Counted from the stretch's first letter, positions 37,752 to 50,679 are shown. The stretch: DNA of 64,000 bases from Acanthacorydalis orientalis (GCA_034766995.1 CM068317.1:8230001-8294000), one strand, 5' to 3'. The notes: generated by a model not told the origin, from the sequence alone. Numbers and translations are program-made.

Positions 37752-38555
37752 AATAGAATTAATCATTTTTTTAAATAGTATTTTTCAATAAGGTTAAGGT
37801 TAAAGTTATAAAAATATGTAAAAGTTATTTAAGATAATAAAATAAATTTATTTCTTTATTTTCTAAAAGTGTACCTAAATATGAAATATTAGTATTTTCT
37901 TATTTTAAATTTCAACGTAACTTAGACTTGTAAAATAATCTAAATGTGTCGAATTCAGAAAAAAACAAATTAGTTAAAATTATGTATTTATAAATTACAA
38001 TTGTTTTATAAAATTTAAATCTCTTCCTCAAAATCAATATATATTTGATAATGTGAATATATTTACATCCATGAATGTTTTTTTCAGTCCCATACAAACC
38101 GTTATTTTAAATAAAAATATTCAATAATTTATTATTGGTCTTTTTAGATTGTAATGTATGCGAATTTTGATAGCAGTGCTATCAAGTAAATAAGTACTAA
38201 GCAACAATTAAAATAAAATTTTCTGTGCTTTGATTCTCTGAAGATTATAGTAACGTAGGAGCAATCAAAAATGATCAACAATAATTTATTTCACATTCTG
38301 TTGTGAGATATAAAAAGAATTCATTTATAGAAAAATTTGGAATTCTATTCAGAAAAACAATAAAAAATGTTTAATGAATATTTTTAATCAGAAAAATTTT
38401 GAGTGTTATAAAGAAATAAAACATTTATTTGTAAGATTTTGTCTTATAGGTCACATATTACTATTGTCCGTTTATATAAAGAGAACTACGTTAATGAAAG
38501 TTTTAATAAAATGCAATAGTGATGTATGTTTTTTAAATAAAATATGCAGCAATTA
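37750..38555. other. AT-rich non-coding DNA
   Basis: No gene. Contains CAATCAAAAATGATCAA at 38262-38278, which recurs inverted at 50841-50857. Confidence 0.5.
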
Positions 38556-38556
38556 C

Positions 38557-38560
<4 letters not shown>

Positions 38561-38605
<45 letters not shown>

Positions 38606-38613
38606 TATGTGTG

Positions 38614-38690
<77 letters not shown>
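38561..38690. repeat. Long (TA)n array
   Basis: About 130 bp of TA with TACATA/TGTGTA interruptions. Confidence 0.95.
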
Positions 38691-39349
38691 TTGTATATGT
38701 ATGAATGTATACGCTTTTTAATGTTTTTATAATTTAATTGTAGATTCTTAACAATAACTCTTTTATTTTATTTAAATTAATTAATTATAAGTTTCAATTA
38801 TGTTTTTTCGATTGATAGAAATTGAAGAAATATAAATAAATATTATTTTGAAACTATTCAAAATAAATATCTATTTAAGTTAATATGTGGTAATTGAACT
38901 GCAAGAATGTTGGATGTTGATCAATCAATATAAGGTATATACTCCAATTGGAATTTGGAATGGATGAAAGTATATTCTATTTAACAGAAAAAAAATACAT
39001 CTTACTTAGTTGAGTATTTCATAGAACTTAAAATAATTAAAATCAGAAATTATTGTCTGACAAAAATTAAGAATGATGTAATTATTTCTTAGAATTTTAA
39101 TACAATTTATATGTTTGAAAACTGAGAGGTATTAATTTATTAGTATTTTTTTTGTAGAAGATTGCCAGTATACATTTTAAAAAAGTGATCTTTTTTTGAA
39201 GAAATTTTTATTTTTGTTTGACACACTTATCCGTATGAGGTATTATACTTATTTTGTAGTAAAAATAATTTTATTTTATTTAAATTTATGAATAATTTGG
39301 ATTAATTATAATTTATAGTGAATTAGAGAACTTAAATTTTGAAGAATTG

Positions 39350-39387
<38 letters not shown>

Positions 39388-39585
39388 GAATAAATCGAAA
39401 TAGCAAAACAATAATAATCGATTAGTGTACACTGTTCTCTGTCTATAAGCATCGTTCCCATTATGTATACACGACGTGTAATATATTCTTGTTTGAGGAT
39501 GTTCTCAACACTAATTCATTTTTAATGTTTCTTTAGTTACGGTTCAATAATTTTAAAATATAAAAACAAAGACATTTTTAAACAA

Positions 39586-39875
39586 TTGCTGATTGTAATT
39601 ACAGTGTTTTTCGAAGGTGGTCAACCGTATAGATACACACTTATTTTGTCTTGTGAATGTTGCTTCAGTGCATTCGTTGACACTATACATCTTTTTTTCC
39701 ATTTCGTTCTGTTTCTGTATCTGATGAGTGGAAATAACGTTAACTGTTCATATGAGTTAATGAAGAATTGTCAAGGAAGTGTTTTTGTATGTGACTGCAT
39801 GTCAATGTACATTTTTTGTTATGTTTATTGGAAAAAAATATTTACGCAATTATTTGTTTTTTACATACATATATA

Positions 39876-39950
<75 letters not shown>

Positions 39951-39972
39951 GTGTGTATCTTCTAAGAACTGA
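39586..39972 (+). other. Unrecognised open frame, probably not a gene
   Basis: A frame of 128 codons (non-ATG start) whose first 85 or so codons lie outside repeats. It is Cys- and Phe-rich with a hydrophobic stretch, but shows no known motif, and the last part translates a TA run. Opposite or alternative frames give no support. Confidence 0.12.
39868..39951. repeat. (TA)n microsatellite
   Basis: About 80 bp of TA. Confidence 0.95.
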
Positions 39973-39989
39973 ATATTATTACTAAGTGA

Positions 39990-41027
39990 TAAAATGACTT
40001 TTAAATGAAAGGTAGTTTATATAAAACTAATTTGTCAACTTTCACCTGTGTTTTTTTTAAATTCAGTATTAAATAAATGTTTTTTTTTTGACAAAAATAT
40101 ACAGGAAAGAAATATACACACAAGAAAAGATATACACAGTAGGAAAATATGAAATATTTTTTCTTACTTCTTAATGTTGAATATAAATATGAATTTCATC
40201 AGGCTCATATTTAGTATATTTTAAATTAATATACATACCTATTCAAGCATTTCTCATAGAAGTAAATCAAAAACTCAAATCCTTGCTGATAAAAAATGTT
40301 TTTTTCGGATGTATTCATTGATTGACTTATATTTAGGTGCATTCATTAATTTTGAAGCATAAACAATGCAATTATATCTTTAAATTTGAGAATTGGTTCG
40401 AAGGTGCCAAACTAGGATTAAAGATTTTTGATTCGGCTTTACTCTGACTATAATGGGGCATCCATGTGACATTTCCGGTAATGAATTTGTTTAAAAAATT
40501 CCTAACCTCTTTTATATATCATTAAGTTGAATGATGTCACCAATCATGCTTTATTCTATCCATCTGAAAATTATAAAGCCATCCATCTGCTGTGCATATT
40601 TTGATAACCTAGACTCTTATAAATAATAGTAAATACGGCCTCTTATTAAAAATTAAATCTTTTATTTCACAAGACAGACAGAACTGTCTGCTTACAATAT
40701 GTCATTAATATTGAGCATCAATAAATTAAGAGATATATGATTTCAATCTCATGAAGAAGTTCAGGTTGTGGCTGAAAGATGGTTACGATTGTAGAAGATA
40801 TATATTTTATTAATTTTAATTTATTTACTCTTGTGATAATTTCTTTAATAGAGATTACGGAGAAAAATAATTGAATAAATTATATTATTTTTGAGCAAGA
40901 CTTGGAAATACTTGTTTGTATTCAAAATGTAAAAATAAGACACTCTACTTCCTAATTTTCTCTTTTAGAGTTGGATTTTTAAATTTATTTATTATCCATA
41001 TTGATATCTTAACTCTTTGTTAATATA

Positions 41028-41082
<55 letters not shown>

Positions 41083-41530
41083 ATGTATGTAGGTGTGTGT
41101 ATGTATATGTGTATATGAATGTGATTTTTTCTTATATTGTTTTTAAATACATATTAATTATCTTAATTGACTTTTTATTGCTTCTAATTTAAATATTTTC
41201 TAATGATAATAGTTTATTACTTAATCTTCTATTTTTTACGTCAATATATAAAAATAAATAATAGCAATATAACATTAATATAAAAAATAAAAAAGATACT
41301 TTATATAATTTATAAATTACTTCATAAATATTATTCATTCGATATTTCTAGTTGTTGAATAAAATTTAAAAAAATGAGAGTAAAGAAATATAAGAAAAAG
41401 TATGAGACTGTTGTAGGTGTAAAAATAAATAAGAAGGTAAAGTTGATTTTATCTGATTGTTAATTTTATGTAAAAGTTATGAAATAAATATGAAATACGT
41501 ATAAAAATTTATTGAAAGATATCATAAGTT
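39990..41530. other. AT-rich non-coding DNA
   Basis: No gene that can be supported. A patch at 40380-40810 is less AT-rich; its short stretch EEVQVVAERWLRL (about 40754) only faintly recalls a transposase C-terminus. A (TA)n(TG)n tract is at 41030-41105. Confidence 0.5.
41030..41105. repeat. Compound (TA)n(TG)n microsatellite
   Basis: TA run followed by TG run with TATG and AGG breaks. Confidence 0.9.
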
Positions 41531-41534
41531 ATTA

Positions 41535-42099
41535 TTACGTTGGAAGAAAAATTATTGCGGTTATTGACCTTAAAATACATATATATTTTTTCGTTTTGAT
41601 TTTCTTAGTTGTTTTACGTGGTTCAGAACTGTCGGTTGAGTAATGTGTAACTTTTGTGCAAGCTTTCTAATTGTTGTGCGTGGTACTGATTCAATTAACG
41701 CCTACAGTTGATCGTTATGAACTGAAGAAGAACGCCCGTGACCTTCTTCAACTTCAAGTATCTTATCCCTAGCATGAAATGTTTAGAACCACCTTTGCAC
41801 CGTACGTTCCTTAACAGTACCCACACCAAAAGCATCGTTTAGTTTACGAGCAGTTTCTGTTAATTTACTATTCGGTTTGAACTTATACAAAAAAAAAAAT
41901 GATCTTAATTTCTTCTTTTGCTCCTTTAACTCAATAGCCCAATTTGAAGCAAAATTAATAGTAAAACCAAAGTCGACGTTATCAAAATGCAGACCGAAAA
42001 AGGATATTAATATGAACACGATGAAATGACTTTTCATTGAAAGAAATTAAGATTAGAATTCAGAAAATATAATCCCAATTTATTTTTCTACCAACCCAA
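41535..42099 (-). mobile_element. Short mariner derivative, copy B (565 bp)
   Basis: Flanked by TA at 41533-41534 and 42100-42101, the mariner target duplication. Ends are TTACGTTGGAAGAAAAATTA and ATTTATTTTTCTACCAACCC plus AA. The internal sequence matches copies A and D throughout, and encodes the transposase N-terminal half in reverse with the catalytic half absent. It has the longest readable first helix-turn-helix of the family. Confidence 0.9.
41580..42037 (-). pseudogene. mariner transposase DNA-binding domain remnant (copy B)
   Basis: Reading from 42037 leftwards, residues resembling a mariner N-terminus appear: ELKEQKKKLRS, LYKFKPNS, then ETARKLNDAFGVGTVKERTV and QRWF. These correspond to the first helix-turn-helix and its closing WF. 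A stop follows RWF, then the same frame continues through EEGHGRSSSVHNDQL, a second stop, and a second helix-turn-helix (LAQKLHITQPTV). It then meets the left terminal repeat. The order and spacing match mariner transposases up to about residue 115 of about 345. Two in-frame stops inactivate it. Confidence 0.8.
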
Positions 42100-42257
42100 T
42101 AGTTACAATTTTAAGATAAATCTCAATGCTTTCATCGTAGATGGTAGTTAAATATATCTTTATATTTAGGTAGCATTTTTAAATTAATTTAGTTGAATCA
42201 GCATATTAGTTAGCGATTAATTTGTCATAAATCTGAGTGGGACTTTTAATAAATATC

Positions 42258-42259
<2 letters not shown>

Positions 42260-42297
<38 letters not shown>
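42260..42297. repeat. (TA)n microsatellite
   Basis: Pure TA run. Confidence 0.9.
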
Positions 42298-42299
42298 CA

Positions 42300-43075
42300 T
42301 CGTCGATAAATTCATTGTTACAAACAAATTTTCTTCTTCTATACAATATATTAATTTTTTTATGACAGAAAATGTTGATTATTAGCAATAATTAATTATT
42401 ATCAGTATTATGAAAGAGACAAATCTAAATTGATAAATCACTTGAAAATGATATTAATTTTATCAAAATTCATATAAATAATTAAAAATGATTAATGATC
42501 AATCATCTGATCAACAATTTTATTTAGAAAATTGTTTGTAGCCTCTAGAGGAGTGTAAAAAGTTATTTGAGAAAGTTTAAAAACATATTTAATAAAAAAA
42601 GACTATTCTTTTTGTAAAAGTTCTTATTTTGTTTATATTTTCTGTAAGGGAAGAAATACATTAGTTAACGTCTTTTTGAAAAAAATATAAGTTTAATATT
42701 TCATCATTTTTAAGAAAATTGAAAATGTAAGTTTATGATTTACAATACAATAAGTCCATGATTAAAAATATAATTAATATTTAACTGTAAAGTATGATTT
42801 TTTTCTCTTAGACTGACTCGTATTTGTGACTTGATAAGTTTTTTGTACATATTATTAAAATTTGTATACAAAAAAAAACAAATATTATACACAGTTGTCT
42901 AGAATAGAAATGAGAGGTAACTTAGTTAAGAAACTAATTTCGCAAACTTATCGAATCTTAATTTATAATACAAAGTTAATCAACGCTAAACTTCTAATTA
43001 ATGGCGAATCTATAAATCATTCTGTAAACATACGACAGAATATTAAATAATAATCAAATTTCCACAGTGAGCTAC
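42300..43075. other. AT-rich non-coding DNA
   Basis: No gene; the 62-codon frame at 42862 is unrecognised. An AAAAATGATTAATGATCA word cluster at 42484-42510 resembles the motif at 38262. Confidence 0.5.
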
Positions 43076-43079
43076 ACAG

Positions 43080-43560
43080 TTATTGTCTGTTTTTGCATAT
43101 AAAACATATATTATTTACCTGTTATTATCGATGACGTTGACGTCTATAGGTAACATCCAACAGACAAGCGAACAAGTAAGAGCATAATGGACTGAGAGAA
43201 TAGTAAATTTATCTATTATTATTATAACGTCTCTCTATACATACGTACATATAACGTACGGGAGGAACAAGTCTATACAGTGGAATATCGGAAGTCACTA
43301 ATTGAGGCATAAATCAATGTGAAACAATAGGTTATACATAATGATCCGAGCGATAGAATTCCTACGCCGAAGCAGAACTTCACTTCCTTGGCCGCCCGTG
43401 TTGTCGATGGGGTGGACAAGTGTAACGTATACGTATTATAGCAAGACTGTACGATGAAGATGCCACAATTCTTGTTCATATGATATTCCCGGTGGTTGTG
43501 CTGTTCAGACGGTGAATGCGTTACGGATAGTGGAAGATTCAGGTGCACGCGTTCGTTAAT
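43080..43560. other. GC-richer island, possible regulatory element
   Basis: About 480 bp of mixed composition. Contains CRE-like TGACGTTGACGTC at about 43133. A minus-strand frame of 91 codons (43273-43548) has no recognisable domain. Confidence 0.35.
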
Positions 43561-43682
43561 ATTTTTTTTTTATTTTGCATACTAATTAAGTGTAAATTAA
43601 ATGGAAACGGAAACTATAATTTGTAAACTTTGTACTTGTTTATGTTATATGTATGTCATATACATAAGAAGTAATATACCTG

Positions 43683-43738
<56 letters not shown>
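43683..43738. repeat. (TA)n microsatellite
   Basis: About 55 bp of pure TA. Confidence 0.95.
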
Positions 43739-43742
<4 letters not shown>

Positions 43743-44989
43743 CTGAATATTAAATTAAAAGCAATCAATTAGTTCGATATAATCGATATAAATAAAATTC
43801 TAACATAAAAATAGAATTTTTTTTGTTCCACATTTTAAAATAGTACAGGATACATAATTTTAAATGTAATTAAGTAATAAAATATATGAACACCTTGAAA
43901 AGTTTTATAGTTTTTTTTTTTAATAGATCATTAAATCATTTGAGAATTATTTCTATGTTCAGTAAGAATATTATATTTGATTCTAGTTAAGTTCGAGTCT
44001 TTTCTTTAAATTGACTTTTGAAATGAAATTCTATTAATTGACGATTCTGAAAGAAGTTCGGAATAATTCTACAAAGTCGTTGTCTACTTGTCATAAAACT
44101 TCATATTAAATTCTTAATGTTTGCTAATAAAGACAGATACTTTTTTATTATTTGATGTTCAGACGTAATGATTTTTATAATTTTATGTTTTTATTACTAG
44201 AATATTTTGTAAGATTATACTTATACATTTTACTCAGTTTAAATATTATAAAACTTTTCAATATCATTTGTATTTGTTATTAATTGAATAATTTTTAAGT
44301 TTATTAATTACTTGCTGTCTTATATTGCTTCTATATTTAGGAAAGTAAAATCATTTGAAATAAAATCAATTAGATATTTTACAGAACTGAAAATGTGCAG
44401 TAATTATTAGAATATTTGAAAAAATTCTAGAAATCCAATTTATTTGAATAATATTATATAGTTTTTATAATTTATAATATAAATCAAATTGAAAATAATA
44501 AATTTATAATATAAGAAATCGAATCGTTAATAAAATTTGTATATCATATAAATATATAAGAAAGAGGATTAAACAAATAATAAAGATGAACATTATTGAA
44601 AATATTGTAAGATTTTTATAAAAATGAAAAATTTTCAACAGCTTATGAATAATTCTATTTTAAAATTAACTTTGGTAAAAACTGTCAAGAAAATAATGGA
44701 ATATACTTAACATTTATCATAAATTGTCTTTTATTACTTCTGTATATAATTAAAAGTTTTATTTCTGGGAATAATTTTTCAAATTTTGTAAAAAAAACAT
44801 CAGCGGTCGATTTTAATCCAATACATTGGAAAATAAGAATGGAGGAAATATTTGTATAAGATGATAAATGTATGAATTTAGTACAGTATTTTCTAGTTGG
44901 ACCGTTGTAATTAAATTTTTCTGTCAAATTTTTGAAACATTTAATAAATTCAAGTAGTGAGATTTGTATAAAAAATTAATTTAAGAAAT

Positions 44990-45020
44990 ATATATATATA
45001 TATATACACACATACATATA

Positions 45021-45081
<61 letters not shown>

Positions 45082-45110
45082 TTATACATATATATATATA
45101 TATATTTATA
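44990..45110. repeat. Compound (TA)n array
   Basis: About 120 bp of TA with ACACAC and TTTATA breaks. Confidence 0.9.
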
Positions 45111-45387
45111 CTATTATTTAAAATTTAGTAAGTGTTCGAAATAAATTTGTAATTTTTGGAATTAATATATTTATATATTGTTAATAATAGTCAATGTTTA
45201 CGGTTTTAATGTTCGACTATCTCAAAGATTTATACAGAATTTGTATGAAAATTTGTTGTAAGAAAGAGATTTGCTCTATATAAATTATTTACGTTGAGTC
45301 TATGTTGCTGAGTAACAATTTGTCTATTTCATTTTGAGTAGTTTTGGTTTTTTAGCCATCTTCAGTTAGCCTGATCACAATTTTACA

Positions 45388-45596
45388 CTTATATAAATAT
45401 ATCGTGATTCAATTTGGGTTTCCACATGGAAATATTAAATTAGTGCGTATGGGTTCATAACATTCATGTCATTTTTATTTAGTATTTTAGTTCAAAGTAC
45501 AATTGAAATAAAATACTAATGGAACATAACATTTTTTTTAATTTTTGCGTTTTTTTAATAATTTAGTGTGGAAACCTAAGCTGAAGCCTGATCACC

Positions 45597-45600
<4 letters not shown>
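45388..45600. mobile_element. Palindromic MITE, copy 1
   Basis: The left arm contains GTGATTCAATTTGGGTTTCC then ACATGGAAATATTAAAT. The right arm, read in reverse complement, contains AGGTGATCA, TTAGGTTTCCACA and TTATTAAAAA. The arms thus form an inverted repeat around a centre that itself holds a small hairpin (AGTATTTTA with TAAAATACT, about 45481-45517). A more compact relative lies at 48405-48543. No coding capacity. Confidence 0.5.

Positions 45601-45656
<56 letters not shown>
45598..45656. repeat. (TA)n microsatellite
   Basis: About 58 bp of TA directly right of the MITE arm. Confidence 0.95.
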
Positions 45657-45658
<2 letters not shown>

Positions 45659-47433
45659 ACAAATAATGACAAAATTGATATAAATTTCTTAAAATCCAAA
45701 TTGTACATCTGAGAGGATCTAAACAAAAATATTTTATTTTATATTACAATTCTCTATGTTGTTTAATAATTACTGCTTTAAAACATTTTTGAACAGGAGT
45801 TCAAAAGAGATATTTCTAGAATAAAAAAGGGAGTATTTATCTATTTGGGTGATATATTAAATGGAATATTCTCAAATCTCGTAAATGAGTTTATAATATA
45901 TTAATGATAAAAACGTTTTATAATATAAAATAAACAGAAGCACATTTATAAGATTTACAGTAATCAATGTTTTAATATTTATCATAAATTAAGAATATAA
46001 TAAATTCCGGGATTCATGACTCTATGATCTAATGAATCTGTGAATCTTTCTATACTCCAAACAATTACCCGGATAATGTCCATCTATATTTGGATTTTAT
46101 TCTAACAAGATCAAATTTTTTTTCGAGTTTGCTTTTCAGGGTTTTTTTGTTATTTTTTATATATAATTACATTTTTCTATACATTTTTTCAATAATTTGT
46201 AATTTTTTCTATAATTTCGAATACAAAATTTTCTATTATGTCAAGATCACTCTTTTATGAATAGATTTGTTAGACAAAAATCGACTTAAACCTTTTTCTA
46301 TTCAATAGACAATTTTATTTTCATAGAAAGTATTTACTATCAAATTAAATATCCTATCATATGACGATACACATTTTAGTTTTTAATAATATGATAGTAT
46401 AATATGAAGATGATACATTTAATAGTATTAACATTATTGAGAAGCTTTTATTTTTTATAGAATTTGGTTTTGGTAATACAAAAAAATGATTTTGTGAATT
46501 AATACCAATTATTCAGAAGTAAATTCGGATAAGGAAGTTTTTGGAGAAATTTAATTCTTTTTATAAATAATTAAATAATTACAAATAATTTTACACGTAC
46601 CAACGGAAGAACAAAGGTATACAAAGGTAGTACACATATAGGTAGTAAAATTTACAATAAACGATTAATTAAAAAACATAACGTATCTGTGACATTTATC
46701 AAAATCTTCCAAATTTCGTTTATTCATACACTCTACAATTCTATTTATCCTTGTTCTATTCATATGCTTTTTAAATTCTTTATAAAAGTATTTAATAGTA
46801 TATAAAATAAATGTCTAGTCCTCCATGTTTTAATATTTGAATTTCAATTTATTAATCAACACAGTAAAAGCACATTATGACATATGAAGGAACAAAAATA
46901 TTTTTTTGATACATTTTTATAGAAAAAACTCCGATATTATTAACTATTATATATAAAATAAAAATATCTAATAAATATTTTTTTTATTATTTTTATCAAA
47001 TAAAAGATTTTATTAGTATTGAAGATTTATTTTTGTACTTTTAGAATTTATTTATAATTATGATAAATCCCTTTTAAAATATAACATTTTTATGCTTATT
47101 ACTACTCAAAAACAATCTTATTTTAATACTAATAAACTAATAAATTAACAAATAATTGACTAATAAAACGATTTTTCCTTTCCATGCTGAAATTTGACAT
47201 AATTTAATATTTATTCTATTTATAGAATTTTTTATAAAATTTTTATACTTTTTGGTCTTCTAATAAATACATTTGTGTGTGTGAGTCTAATAAAATTCTG
47301 TATAAAAATGTTATTGCAATATGTTATGTTTTGTAAAAAAAACCCGCATAATGTATGAATAATAAATCGACAATACCTTTTAAATACGTTGTATCGATAA
47401 ACCGTTACTTAAACAGGTATTTTCTAAAAATAA

Positions 47434-47595
47434 ATATATATTATTGAAACATCTGTTGATAAATTTTCGTTTGAACTACTATTGGATAACTCGAACGCAA
47501 CTACATGCACATCACTTCGCTATTTACTTCATTGTAATCAATTTAAGCCGAACGGATACACTAATTTAGTTTGTGCCGAGGTGTATCCAGAGTTG

Positions 47596-47600
<5 letters not shown>
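47434..47600 (+). other. Open frame ending at a donor-like site (speculative exon)
   Basis: A frame of about 55 codons with no ATG runs from after a TAA at 47431 through NQFKPNGYTNLVCAEVYPELK to AAG|GTATAT at about 47599. It is GC-richer than its left flank. No clean acceptor precedes it (only AAACAG at about 47416, followed by an in-frame stop). The donor is also the start of a TA array. Not recognised. Confidence 0.15.
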
Positions 47601-47656
<56 letters not shown>

Positions 47657-47660
47657 TTGT
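47601..47660. repeat. (TA)n microsatellite
   Basis: TA run with one TG step. Confidence 0.95.
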
Positions 47661-47689
47661 GTATGTATATATTGTATGCCTATGTAGGA

Positions 47690-48090
47690 TGTATACAAAA
47701 TAAGGTGGCTTCGTCGACCGATGGAGCCGCGAGATTTGAGCGGAGCGTCACAAAGCAGAAGACTTCGAAACGAAAAGAGATCGGTGATTATTAGAGGTGA
47801 TGCTGCGGATCGCTGAGGAGGCTGAGTGTTGACGGCGGTTGTTCGTTCATTAAGGGGTGTAGTTTTTTAATGGGTTCCGTCGAAGGTGCCCCGTTTAATT
47901 TAGTGATTATGATGGCGAGGGTAAATGAGTAAATACGGGCGTTGTGTTTTTGTTAGATGTTGTGTTGTTTGAATCGATGTTGATTTCGGGCAGCAACAAA
48001 GAGTTATTTGTCTTTACTTTGTATGTGTAATTACAACTCAGCTGTCAGGTTTTATTTTAAGCGTGCGCTAGTGCGAGATGAAACACTGTA
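47690..48090. other. GC-richer island, possible regulatory or exonic region
   Basis: About 400 bp, one of the most GC-rich parts of the window around 47700-47850 (GGAGCCGCGAG, GAGCGGAGCGTCAC). It follows a TA array and is followed by AT-rich DNA. No long frame. Plausible as a promoter-proximal or untranslated exon region. Confidence 0.35.
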
Positions 48091-48099
48091 ACCTATTTT

Positions 48100-49120
48100 T
48101 TAAATACGTGTTCGTTTATTTTTTTAAGCTGGTTTAAAAATAATTTCGAAATTAATTCTCAGTGATGAATTGAACTTATCGATATTAACGTTTGTTTAAA
48201 CCGGAAGGAATGAAAAATTCAATTTGATTTATTGACAATAATAAATAATAATTATATAGTTTTCAATCATTAATTAGAAAAATATAATATTTCACAATAA
48301 AAAAATGTTTCATCACAAATTAAATTATATTTATCATTTTAACAGTAAAAAAAAATAAAATTTATCATCTTCGAGGATATTAGAATATTTAAAATCTAAT
48401 CATTTATAGATTGATTCAATTTAGGTTTCCATATGAAAGTATTAAAAAAATCGCAATAATTAAAAAAACATGTTATTTTTTATTTTTTCTGATTTTTTTT
48501 TAATACTTTCATGTGGATTCCTAAATTTAATCACCTATATAAAAATTAATAGAGTTTTTACTTCAGTTTTCAGAAAAATTACAAAGTGTATAGTTTAATG
48601 ACTTATTTATAATTTTATTTCTTTAAAATAATTGTTCGTATTTTTTATTCCTTATTGTAGAATGAGAATAATTTATTATAAAGGTAAATTAATTTTTTTC
48701 GAATTCGCTGTTCGTTTTTTTTAAAGTAATCTTTCTTTTATACAAAATTATATGTCAGGTTTTAACACCTTTTTTTATAATGAAACAATATATTTCTAAA
48801 CGAAATATTAATACTAAATATTTCTCTTCTTGAATATAAATTATTAAAAAATGTTAAATTTTTAATTATTCTTCAAAAAATAAAAAGAAATTGTCATAAA
48901 TCAAAACTTATATTAAATATTTTTACATACAAGATTATTCTATTCTTTAAATTAATAAAATTGTGTATTTAAAGAAAAATTTAGTTTATTACACAAGATT
49001 TTATATGAGTTATAAAATTGTTGGAACGTTAAAAAATTTCAAATAAAAAATAATATAAAATATAGATTCTATTTGAGTTTTTACGCTTAACAAACATATT
49101 AATTGTTACGTACATACATA

Positions 49121-49168
<48 letters not shown>

Positions 49169-49200
49169 GATTATGTAATGTAAAATCTAATACACTAAAA
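48100..49200. other. AT-rich non-coding DNA
   Basis: No gene; contains the palindromic MITE at 48405-48543 and a TA run at 49124-49165. Confidence 0.55.
48405..48543. mobile_element. Palindromic MITE, copy 2 (about 139 bp)
   Basis: The left arm TTGATTCAATTTAGGTTTCC then ATATGAAAGTATTAAAAAAA. The right arm in reverse complement reads TATAGGTGATTAAATTTAGG, then AATCCACATGAAAGTATTAA. The two arms match over about 50 bases with few differences, so nearly the whole unit folds on itself. It shares arm sequence with copy 1 at 45388-45600. Confidence 0.65.
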
Positions 49201-49620
49201 TTGAACGCTGAGTAATTTTATTGAAATACGTAACTGGTATCTGCGAATATGAAAAATCATTGCCCCGCAAAACAAACCAGAACAATACGTACATTTACCG
49301 ACCAGAAGAACATCATTTTCTTAATTGGATCAATAAACAAAACACTAGTGCATCCTCGAACACAAAACAATATGACGATAATAATAGAGCGATGGATGAA
49401 TGGATGGATGGATGAGGAACAATCGGCAGAAAACAAGTAGGTACGCGCGAAAACAACAAACGACAGTTCTCCGGCCGCTGCCCTCTACCACTGTCACCCA
49501 GAGGAGTCTTCTTCGTCTGCTTGTTGTTGTTGTTGTTGCTGTTGTTGAAACAATTGACGATTGTCGTTCGGTTTCGAGCACTTTTGTCAACACCATCCAC
49601 CATCACCTATACTACAGGAT
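49200..49620. other. GC-richer island with several open frames and a GTT repeat
   Basis: Frames of 63-97 codons are open on both strands. The minus-strand frame (49313-49606) holds an Asn run from the (GTT)n-like repeat at 49522-49547; there is also a GGAT repeat at 49394-49413. Homopolymeric Asn with an otherwise unstructured sequence is common in insect regulatory proteins, but no domain is visible and frames overlap mutually. Confidence 0.25.
49522..49547. repeat. (GTT)n trinucleotide repeat
   Basis: Seven or eight GTT-type units with one GCT. Confidence 0.9.
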
Positions 49621-49701
49621 ATATATATATATATATATATAGAAAATCAGTAGCGCAGCACATTTTTTTTCCAAATCTGTGTATTCTGTTTATAATATAT
49701 A

Positions 49702-49712
49702 TTCATACATAT

Positions 49713-49760
<48 letters not shown>
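49702..49760. repeat. (TA)n microsatellite
   Basis: TA run with flanking ACAT/TATG; a shorter run is at 49619-49641. Confidence 0.95.
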
Positions 49761-49766
<6 letters not shown>

Positions 49767-49769
49767 GAA

Positions 49770-50440
49770 TAAATACATATATTAATATAAAAGTAAACAC
49801 ATAGAAAATATGACAAACAAAAAAATTGAAATTTTCGTACTCATATGAAATATGTTTATTTATTTCTAGTAATATAATCACTTGTGAGAGATAAATATAA
49901 TATTTTCAACACACAAAATAATATATGTGTAATAAAAGTAAGTTTGGAATAGAATCTATTAATGAAAAAAATAAAAACAGAATGTATATAAGAAAATGAA
50001 ATTTGATACTAATTAATTAATTAATTGGTTATATTTTATAAGTTACATTCATTATTATAAAAAAAGGAAAAATTATGTTTAAGGAAGTAAAAAAAAGTTA
50101 TTCGTATTAGTTTGTATCTCAAAATTGCATAAGAAGCAATCAGTTTGAAAAACAATCAGACAATTTAGTTATCTCGTTTAATTTATGAAATAAATAACAT
50201 GAAATTTAATATTATTTAAATATAATGTTATTTTATAAACATAACTAGTCAATCTAAAATTAATTTATACTGTATTATTTTTGGTATTAAACACTGGAAT
50301 ATAATATTTCCAACTTACATAAGTGATATGTATTTAATTTTTTTGTTTCTACAAACAAGAAATTAGATGAATTATTTAAGACTTATATTTCTTTTACTCT
50401 TGAAAAATCTTACCAGTAGCGCTTGTATTAATTTTATGTT

Positions 50441-50489
<49 letters not shown>

Positions 50490-50619
50490 GAATATATAAC
50501 ACAAGACACTAAAACTGTGTTATAAATTGGCAAAAAAGAGCTATTATAATATTTTTTTGGAAGATATTAGACGACTTTTATTTACCAGTGCATCATCAAA
50601 GCCTGAAGATTATATATAC

Positions 50620-50679
<60 letters not shown>

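Larger units (their letters stand above)
43565..47430. other. AT-rich non-coding DNA
   Basis: No gene is seen. TA arrays are at 43683-43738, 44990-45110 and 45598-45656. A palindromic MITE lies at 45388-45600. Confidence 0.55.

Noticed and set aside
39586..39972. 128-codon open frame
   Set aside because: No ATG, no domain, and the last third is a TA array; likely chance.
40735..40790. Short peptide EEVQVVAERWLRL resembling a transposase C-terminus
   Set aside because: Too short, with no catalytic motif or terminal repeat nearby.
42862..43050. 62-codon frame
   Set aside because: Low-complexity Lys/Ile/Asn composition expected from AT-rich DNA, with no motif.
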